Of a stretch of DNA of 6,846 nucleotides, positions 1-4,290 are shown piece after piece (position 1 is the first letter of the stretch; every line of letters begins with the position of its first letter). The translations under genes were made by a program, and so were the position numbers. The notes beneath the pieces are model-generated. The model was not told the DNA's origin and did no database searches. It was given only the letters and a program-made list of their open reading frames with translations. The stretch is from an uncultured Eubacteriales bacterium (GTDB lineage: Bacteria > Bacillota_A > Clostridia > Lachnospirales > Lachnospiraceae), in NCBI GenBank assembly GCA_902803345.1, contig CADCPV010000119.1, forward strand, positions 1-6,846, written 5' to 3'.

Positions 1-2
1 CG

Positions 3-584
3 AACTGGAGCGACCTCGGGGAATGGAAGAGTGAGCAGGGCGTGATCACAGGCGAAGCGGAAGTTGTGGGAACCGCAGCGCTCATTGCCAAAAACAGGCA
101 GGACTTTATTCTGAGCTTTAAGGCAGTCCTCGAAACCGGCGCCTGTTTCGGGGCAGCACTCCGCGCGAAAGAGTACCCGGGCAGAAACTCCATGGCTTTT
201 GAAATCCCGGGGATGAAGATTCCGGACCAGCGGCGGGCCGTCGTAATCCGGGTGGACGCCGAACAGCGCTGCGCCGAGATCCTGTATCTGGAGAGAGCGT
301 CAAGAGAGGGCTACGGAAGGTCCCAGCGGAGCATTGTCGTAGGCGGGGAGGCGCGGCTTTACGACTGCTGCCGCTTTGATGCCGAATACGGAAAAACGGT
401 GGACGTCAAAATCGTGGCGCGCGGCTGCTATTATGACCTGTATCTTGAGAACGACCTGATTTTCAGCAAATCCATGATGGAAGCCCCGATCGGGGATGTG
501 GAGCTTCTGGTGGAGCGCGGAAAAGCGCGTTTTTATGACGTTCAGATTACGGATCTGAGTCCGCTGGCAACGGAAGAAATATAG
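3..584 (+). CDS. 3' end of a gene: C-terminal beta-sandwich (concanavalin-A-like) domain, probably of a glycoside hydrolase
   Basis: The reading frame is open from the left edge of the window, so this is a 5'-truncated gene; a GTG at base 42 could be read as a start, but the in-frame residues before it (NWSDLGEWKSEQG) continue the same domain and no ribosome binding site precedes it. The visible 193 residues alternate short beta strands. The opening W..LGEW....GVITGEAE and the ending DLYLENDLIFSKS..., P.GDVELLVERGKARFYDVQI fit the pattern of concanavalin-A-like jelly-roll domains found at the C-termini of GH32/GH43-type enzymes and in DUF1080-type proteins. That family resemblance is from memory of the pattern and the exact family is unresolved. 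No catalytic residues can be assigned because the catalytic part, if any, lies upstream. The gene ends with TAG 126 bases before the next start, and it is followed by its own possible terminator hairpin. Confidence 0.6.
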   Translation, partial: NWSDLGEWKSEQGVITGEAEVVGTAALIAKNRQDFILSFKAVLETGACFGAALRAKEYPGRNSMAFEIPGMKIPDQRRAVVIRVDAEQRCAEILYLERASREGYGRSQRSIVVGGEARLYDCCRFDAEYGKTVDVKIVARGCYYDLYLENDLIFSKSMMEAPIGDVELLVERGKARFYDVQITDLSPLATEEI

Positions 585-591
585 GGAACAG

Positions 592-616
592 CCGTGTTTT
601 CAATTGAAAAATACGG
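592..616 (+). promoter_or_regulatory. Hairpin with 14-base palindrome: weak terminator or operator overlapping a -35 box
   Basis: TTTTCAATTGAAAA (597-610) is a perfect palindrome. Flanking CCGTG (592-596) can pair with TACGG (612-616) past one bulged A, giving a stem of about ten pairs with an AATT loop. It starts eight bases after the upstream stop codon and is followed by a weak TTTT run at 621-624, so it could end the upstream transcript. It also covers the -35 hexamer at 604-609, which would suit an operator. The sequence shows the symmetry; the function is inference. Confidence 0.45.
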
Positions 617-632
617 ATGCTTTTGTTACAAT
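604..632 (+). promoter_or_regulatory. SigA-type promoter of the MoaF-like gene
   Basis: TTGAAA (604-609) and TACAAT (627-632) are separated by exactly 17 bases, each one mismatch from the SigA consensus. Transcription would start near base 639, leaving a leader of about 70 bases before the ATG at 710. This makes the MoaF-like gene its own transcription unit. Confidence 0.75.
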
Positions 633-695
633 AGAAGCAGTACAATCAGGCTGTGAAATCAACCGCCGATAATACATTTACAGTCTTATTAAGAC

Positions 696-704
696 AGAAA
701 GGGG
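696..704 (+). promoter_or_regulatory. Ribosome binding site deciding the ATG at 710
   Basis: AGAAAGGGG ends five bases before the ATG at 710. The alternative in-frame GTG at 653 has no such site and sits only about 14 bases after the predicted transcription start, so the ATG is preferred. Confidence 0.75.
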
Positions 705-709
705 TAACC

Positions 710-1654
710 ATGGGTAAAGTCAATCCGAAATTCATCGGCCTGTCGCAGTACAAGGCAGCGTTCTGCCAGGAACTTTCGGGAAAGCATTTCCATCTGGTGA
801 TGGACGACGGGAGCGAACTTTCGCTGAATTTCCTCGACGGGGAGAATGTTCAGATCGCTGAAAAAGGACAGCCCTATATCTGGGAGTCCTATGAGTGCAT
901 GAAGGGCGACGACTGCACTTATTTCGTACATGTGCAGCCCGTATCCGGCAAGGGCCTGATCAACAAGAGCTGGATCCTGGATCTCGAGCAGCGGCTCGTG
1001 ACCTATGTACTGATGGAAGAAGGCTACGATCCCGAATATCCGCGCCTGATCCGCACAGAGCCGTTCTTCGGCGCGATCAAGGTTCCGGGCATGCCGCTTC
1101 CGACGATCCGTCATCACCTGTCGAAGAGGCTTGTCGGCCGCCACATTTACTGGCGCTACAACCCCGGCTTCCGCATCCAGCATATTTATCATACTGCGAC
1201 GACGGTGCGCGCGAATCTCGGACCGGATACCGGCTTTATCGACGAAGACAATCTCTACAAGGATCTTCTGGAGTCCGACGATCCCGAAAAGAGAGAAGAA
1301 GGCCGCAAAAAACTCGAGCATTTCAAAGAGTGGCGCAAACTTTACCCCTTCTACGAGGAGCCCTGCTTCCATGTCTGGATCAAGGAAAATATGAATGTGT
1401 TCTGCTTTGTCGAGGAGAATGCGAACCGGCTCGATCCGGCGCGTCATTCCGGTGGCGGCGGAATCCTGCTCCTCCAGGAAATCGACCGTATGACGGACGT
1501 GGGCCTCTGCTTCAGCGGCGGCGAATACTACATGATCACGGCGCTCGGAGATCTCGTGGACGATCCGGATCCGCTGGATGATGTGCCGTCTCCGTATGAC
1601 TTCACCGGCTTTACCGCAGTCCCGACCGTGAACCGGGAAATCCCCGAGGAGTAA
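710..1654 (+). CDS. MoaF-like (lipocalin/calycin-type) protein, 314 residues
   Basis: The protein resembles the family annotated as molybdenum cofactor biosynthesis F (MoaF), a two-part beta-barrel, lipocalin-like fold. The N-terminal barrel covers about residues 15-115 (FHLVMDDGSELSLNF ... YFVHVQP ... WILDLEQRLVTYVLMEEG). A connector with EPFFGAIKVPGMPLPT follows. The C-terminal barrel starts near residue 143 with GRHIYWRYNPGFRIQHIYHT, the most family-like stretch, and continues through CFHVWIKENMNVFCFVEE to the end. A strongly charged, probably helical insert (about residues 178-217, rich in D, E, K) splits the C-terminal barrel. There is no signal peptide or membrane segment, so it should be cytoplasmic. 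MoaF itself has no proven catalytic step; in enterobacteria it is linked to the monoamine regulon. No Moco gene is nearby, so a role in cofactor synthesis is not supported here; small-molecule binding is the more cautious guess. Start chosen by the ribosome binding site at 696-704. Confidence 0.7.
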   Translation: MGKVNPKFIGLSQYKAAFCQELSGKHFHLVMDDGSELSLNFLDGENVQIAEKGQPYIWESYECMKGDDCTYFVHVQPVSGKGLINKSWILDLEQRLVTYVLMEEGYDPEYPRLIRTEPFFGAIKVPGMPLPTIRHHLSKRLVGRHIYWRYNPGFRIQHIYHTATTVRANLGPDTGFIDEDNLYKDLLESDDPEKREEGRKKLEHFKEWRKLYPFYEEPCFHVWIKENMNVFCFVEENANRLDPARHSGGGGILLLQEIDRMTDVGLCFSGGEYYMITALGDLVDDPDPLDDVPSPYDFTGFTAVPTVNREIPEE

Positions 1655-1749
1655 AACCGGCGGAATGATTCTGTCAGCCTCCGTGCCGCGAGGAGCAGGC
1701 GGGAAACGCTGACCTGAAGCTGTCTGCGGTCTGTAAAAACCGTATTGAA

Positions 1750-1795
1750 GCAGTATGCGATGGCGGTTCCAACTGGAAACGCCATCGCATACTGC
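1750..1795. repeat. Long hairpin: 16-base perfect inverted repeat
   Basis: GCAGTATGCGATGGCG (1750-1765) is the exact reverse complement of 1780-1795. Inside it, one G/A mismatch is followed by four more pairs (TTCC with GGAA) closing an AACT loop, so nearly all of the 46 bases pair. No T run follows directly on either strand, so it is not a classic terminator; it stands 11 bases before one. It could stabilise the 3' end of the MoaF-like transcript, be a dispersed palindromic repeat, or be part of a small RNA. Confidence 0.85.
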
Positions 1796-1806
1796 CCGAT
1801 GATTTC

Positions 1807-1831
1807 AGCGCCTTTAGGCGCTTTCTTTTTT
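1807..1831 (+). terminator. Rho-independent terminator after the MoaF-like gene
   Basis: AGCGCCT (1807-1813) pairs with AGGCGCT (1816-1822), GC-rich, followed by TTCTTTTTTT (1823-1831 region). It works on the plus strand and insulates the downstream GH2-GH3 operon from the MoaF-like transcript. Confidence 0.9.
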
Positions 1832-1861
1832 CCGGGTACGCATCAGATTGACACACCCGGA
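1831..1861. promoter_or_regulatory. Candidate operator: 7-base inverted repeat flanking the -35 box
   Basis: TCCGGGT (1831-1837) and ACCCGGA (1855-1861) are perfect inverted copies with a 17-base gap; their centres are 24 bases apart. The right arm sits between the -35 and -10 hexamers and the left arm lies just upstream of -35. This arrangement would suit a repressor or a sugar-responsive regulator. A related ACCCGA lies at 1896-1901. The symmetry is seen; regulator binding is inference. Confidence 0.4.
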
Positions 1862-1876
1862 CAATCATGTTAAGAT
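1848..1876 (+). promoter_or_regulatory. Strong SigA-type promoter of the GH2-GH3 operon
   Basis: TTGACA (1848-1853) is a perfect -35 consensus, the spacer is 17 bases, and TAAGAT (1871-1876) is one mismatch from the -10 consensus. Transcription should start near 1883, giving a leader of about 78 bases. Such a strong core promoter is likely held in check by a repressor when the substrate is absent. Confidence 0.85.
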
Positions 1877-1923
1877 ACTGATAACAGATGGTAATACCCG
1901 AAGAAGTTCGTTACAGAAAAAGG

Positions 1924-1939
1924 GCTGGGTTCTCCCGGC
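1924..1939 (+). other. Small leader hairpin upstream of the GH2 ribosome binding site
   Basis: GCTGGG (1924-1929) pairs with CCCGGC (1934-1939), including one G-U pair, around a TTCT loop. It ends 11 bases before the ribosome binding site, so it leaves the site free. It may stabilise the 5' end of the transcript; no riboswitch family is recognised. Confidence 0.35.
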
Positions 1940-1950
1940 AGAACAGAAAA

Positions 1951-1955
1951 AGGAG
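1951..1955 (+). promoter_or_regulatory. Ribosome binding site of the GH2 gene
   Basis: AGGAG, preceded by an A run, lies five bases before the ATG at 1961. An overlapping ATG at 1957 is too close to the site and out of frame. Confidence 0.85.
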
Positions 1956-1960
1956 TATGT

Positions 1961-4252
1961 ATGAGAAAAGTAAGCTTGATCAATGATGGGTGGCTTTTCA
2001 GCAAAACCTGTAAAGAAGCACCTGAAACCCTTCCTTCGGGCGAAGGTTGGGAGAGAGTAAATCTTCCGCACACCTGGAATGCTGTAGACGGCATGATCGG
2101 AGTGCCTTTTGAGCGCGGCGCCTACTGGTATGTCCGGGATTTCGAGCCGCTGAAGCAGCCCCGGGACGGCGGACGGCTCTATGTCGAAGTCGGCGCGGCA
2201 GGTCTTGTCGGCGAAATCTATGTGAACGGACAGTTTGTGACACGTCACGTCGGCGGTTACAGCGCTTTTCGCGCAGATGTGACGGATCTTGTCCGGGACG
2301 GGGAAAATACGCTTGCGATCCTTTGCGACAACCGTTACGACGACAAAGTCTATCCGCAGCGTGCAGACTTCACCTTCTACGGCGGACTGTACCGCTATGT
2401 CAGCCAGATCAGCGTCCCGGCAAGCCATTTTACGCTGGATGAATTCGGCGGCCCCGGCGTGTATCTTGACACCGAAGAAGTCCCGGGCGGCGCTTTCGTT
2501 ACGGCGCGCACGAAAGTCTCGGGGCTGAAGCAGGGCCAGAAGATTTCGCTTGGCATCGTGCCTTCGGAATTCGCTTTTATGGACGAGGACCCGCTGACAG
2601 AGGTTTACGCGCTCGCGGAGGAAGAAAGCACGCTTCGGGCCTTCATCCCCGATGTGCGGCGCTGGGATCCGGAAACAGACTGGCAGATGTATACGGCGAA
2701 ACTTCTTCTGGTGGAGCACAATGAGGTGATTGATGAAATCGAAGCCGACTTTGGTGTCCGTGATTTTGAAATCGATCCCGAGCGCGGCTTCATCCTGAAC
2801 GGGCGGGACTACCCCCTTCGCGGCGTCTGCCGTCATCAGGACCGGCCGTATGAAGGAAGCGCGCTTCCCCTGGATGCGGCCTATGAAGACGCGGCGCTGA
2901 TTTCGGAGATGGGCGCGAACAGTGTAAGGCTTGCGCATTACCAGCAGGCACAGGAGATGTACGACGCCTGCGATCATGAAGGACTTCTGGTGTGGGCGGA
3001 GATTCCGTATTTCGCGCAGTCCTGGGACGATGACGCGCACCGATCAGCGGTCAATGAAATCCGGGAACTGGTCGCGCAGAACTACAACCATCCGTCGATT
3101 TTCTGCTGGGGCCTGTCAAATGAAATCCTGATCGGCGGAAATGACAATGAAAAACTGATCCCCTGCCACGAAGACCTGAATCACGCTGTGAAAGAGCTGG
3201 ATCAGAAGCGCCTGACCGTGATCGCGCATGAATACAATGCGGGCTGGGACCATCCGCTTCATGACGTTTCCGACGCGGAAGGCTGGAATCACTATTTCGG
3301 CTGGTACCGGGGCCAGATGCCGGAACTTGCGGAATGGTGCGACAAATACCACAGCCAGTATCCGGCGCGCCGCTTCGCCGTGACCGAGTACGGCTGCGAC
3401 AGTGTGATCAGTTACCACAGTGACCATCCGGAGAAGCAGGACTATACCGAGGAATACCAGGTACTGGTGCATGAAAACGCATGCGAAACCTGGGCTTCAC
3501 GGCCTTTCATATGGGGCACCTACGTCTGGAACATGTTTGATTTCGGCAGCAACTTCCGCCGGGAGGGCGGAACGATGGGCCGGAACAACAAAGGCCTTGT
3601 CTCCATGGACCGGAAGATCAAGAAGGATTCCTTCTACGTCTACAAAGCCTGGTACGGAAAAGAGCCTTTCGTCCATATCGACGGGCGTCGCTACTTCGCG
3701 CGTCCGGGGAAGACCATAACGGTACGTGTCCATTCCAATCTCAGCCCGGTCGCGCTGTATGCGGACGGGAAGCTGATCGCGGAACTTTCCGGCGCGCATA
3801 CCTTTGTATTTGAGAATGTACCGATCACAGAAGCAGGCACGGTTCTTGTGGCAAAGGCGGAGGAGTATTCGGACACCATTATGGTCAGAAGCGTCCCGGA
3901 GATGCTTCCGGAATTCACTTTTGCAGGCTTTAAGGAGACGAAAGACGCGATCAACTGGTTTGAGAGCGTCGAGGAAGTCGCGGGAACGCTCGAGACGAAG
4001 CCGGGTTTCTATTCGGTGCATGATTCGATGGCTGTAATCAGGGCGAATGACCAGGCGAAGAAAGCATTGCTCTCCTGTCTCACGGCGATCATGGAACGGG
4101 CGCTCCCGGAGCAGATGCTGTTCCAGGGAGATCTCACGCTGTCCGCGGCGGACTTCCTTTCAACCGGATTTATCGGGGAAATTCTCGGTGATCAGAAGGA
4201 GTCCACACTTCGGAAGCTTCATGCTGCACTTCTGCAGATTCCGAAAGCATGA
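1961..4252 (+). CDS. Glycoside hydrolase family 2 enzyme (beta-galactosidase or beta-glucuronidase type), 763 residues
   Basis: This is a retaining beta-glycosidase. Domains in order: N-terminal jelly-roll sugar-binding domain (about 1-150, with LPHTWN, GAYWYVRDF and the FYGGLYR motif), Ig-like domain (about 155-265), catalytic TIM barrel (about 270-565), a second Ig/DUF4982-like domain (about 567-645), and a helical C-terminal extension (about 647-763). The acid/base is Glu388 in NHPSIFCWGLSNE and the nucleophile Glu476 in VTEYG. The barrel opens with the typical RGVCRHQDR (287-295). WNHYFGWY (442-449) and RNNKG (541-545) are substrate-site motifs shared by beta-glucuronidases and many Firmicutes beta-galactosidases, so the substrate is not settled; overall, features such as NMFDF..NFRREGG suggest beta-galactosidase. 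No signal peptide, hence cytoplasmic. First gene of an operon with the GH3 gene 38 bases downstream. Confidence 0.93.
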   Translation: MRKVSLINDGWLFSKTCKEAPETLPSGEGWERVNLPHTWNAVDGMIGVPFERGAYWYVRDFEPLKQPRDGGRLYVEVGAAGLVGEIYVNGQFVTRHVGGYSAFRADVTDLVRDGENTLAILCDNRYDDKVYPQRADFTFYGGLYRYVSQISVPASHFTLDEFGGPGVYLDTEEVPGGAFVTARTKVSGLKQGQKISLGIVPSEFAFMDEDPLTEVYALAEEESTLRAFIPDVRRWDPETDWQMYTAKLLLVEHNEVIDEIEADFGVRDFEIDPERGFILNGRDYPLRGVCRHQDRPYEGSALPLDAAYEDAALISEMGANSVRLAHYQQAQEMYDACDHEGLLVWAEIPYFAQSWDDDAHRSAVNEIRELVAQNYNHPSIFCWGLSNEILIGGNDNEKLIPCHEDLNHAVKELDQKRLTVIAHEYNAGWDHPLHDVSDAEGWNHYFGWYRGQMPELAEWCDKYHSQYPARRFAVTEYGCDSVISYHSDHPEKQDYTEEYQVLVHENACETWASRPFIWGTYVWNMFDFGSNFRREGGTMGRNNKGLVSMDRKIKKDSFYVYKAWYGKEPFVHIDGRRYFARPGKTITVRVHSNLSPVALYADGKLIAELSGAHTFVFENVPITEAGTVLVAKAEEYSDTIMVRSVPEMLPEFTFAGFKETKDAINWFESVEEVAGTLETKPGFYSVHDSMAVIRANDQAKKALLSCLTAIMERALPEQMLFQGDLTLSAADFLSTGFIGEILGDQKESTLRKLHAALLQIPKA

Positions 4253-4281
4253 ACCGGGAGAATGCACATTTCGTAAACCAT

Positions 4282-4287
4282 GGAGGG
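4282..4287 (+). promoter_or_regulatory. Ribosome binding site deciding the GH3 start at 4291
   Basis: GGAGGG lies three bases before the ATG at 4291, a strong though closely spaced site. The in-frame ATG at 4249, which overlaps the GH2 stop codon as ATGA, has no clear site before it, and the 14 residues it would add do not look like part of the GH3 fold. The later ATG is preferred. Confidence 0.7.
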
Positions 4288-4290
4288 AGT

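Larger units (their letters stand above)
1655..1960. other. 306-base intergenic region: hairpin, terminator, promoter
   Basis: No convincing gene lies here. The left half (1655-1749) shows only weak pairing: GTCAGC (1673-1678) with GCTGAC (1708-1713), and CGGT with ACCG around 1728-1741. Then come the 16-base-pair hairpin (1750-1795), the rho-independent terminator (1807-1831), and the promoter and leader of the GH2-GH3 operon (1848-1960). The stretch between the MoaF-like stop codon and the terminator is about 150 bases, long for a plain 3' untranslated region, so a small structured RNA is possible, but I recognise no known RNA family. Confidence 0.6.

Noticed and set aside
641..646. Second TACAAT as a -10 box
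   Set aside because: No acceptable -35 hexamer lies 16-18 bases upstream; the copy at 627-632 has TTGAAA at the ideal distance.
653..709. GTG start at 653 for the MoaF-like gene
   Set aside because: There is no ribosome binding site, the extra 19 residues look unrelated to the fold, and a good site precedes the ATG at 710.
689..1447. 252-codon open frame on the minus strand opposite the MoaF-like gene
   Set aside because: It is a shadow of the plus-strand gene, which has a promoter, ribosome binding site, terminator and family-like sequence.
1750..1795. Inverted repeat as insertion-sequence ends or a CRISPR repeat
   Set aside because: The arms are only 14 bases apart with no transposase between them, no flanking target duplication was seen, and there is no repeated spacer structure.
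1865..3040. 391-codon open frame on the minus strand, antisense to the GH2 gene
   Set aside because: It overlaps the conserved catalytic and N-terminal GH2 coding sequence, has no family-like motifs and arises from GC-biased codon use.
4249..4290. ATGA-coupled start at 4249 for the GH3 gene
   Set aside because: Translational coupling is possible, but no ribosome binding site precedes it, whereas GGAGGG precedes the ATG at 4291.
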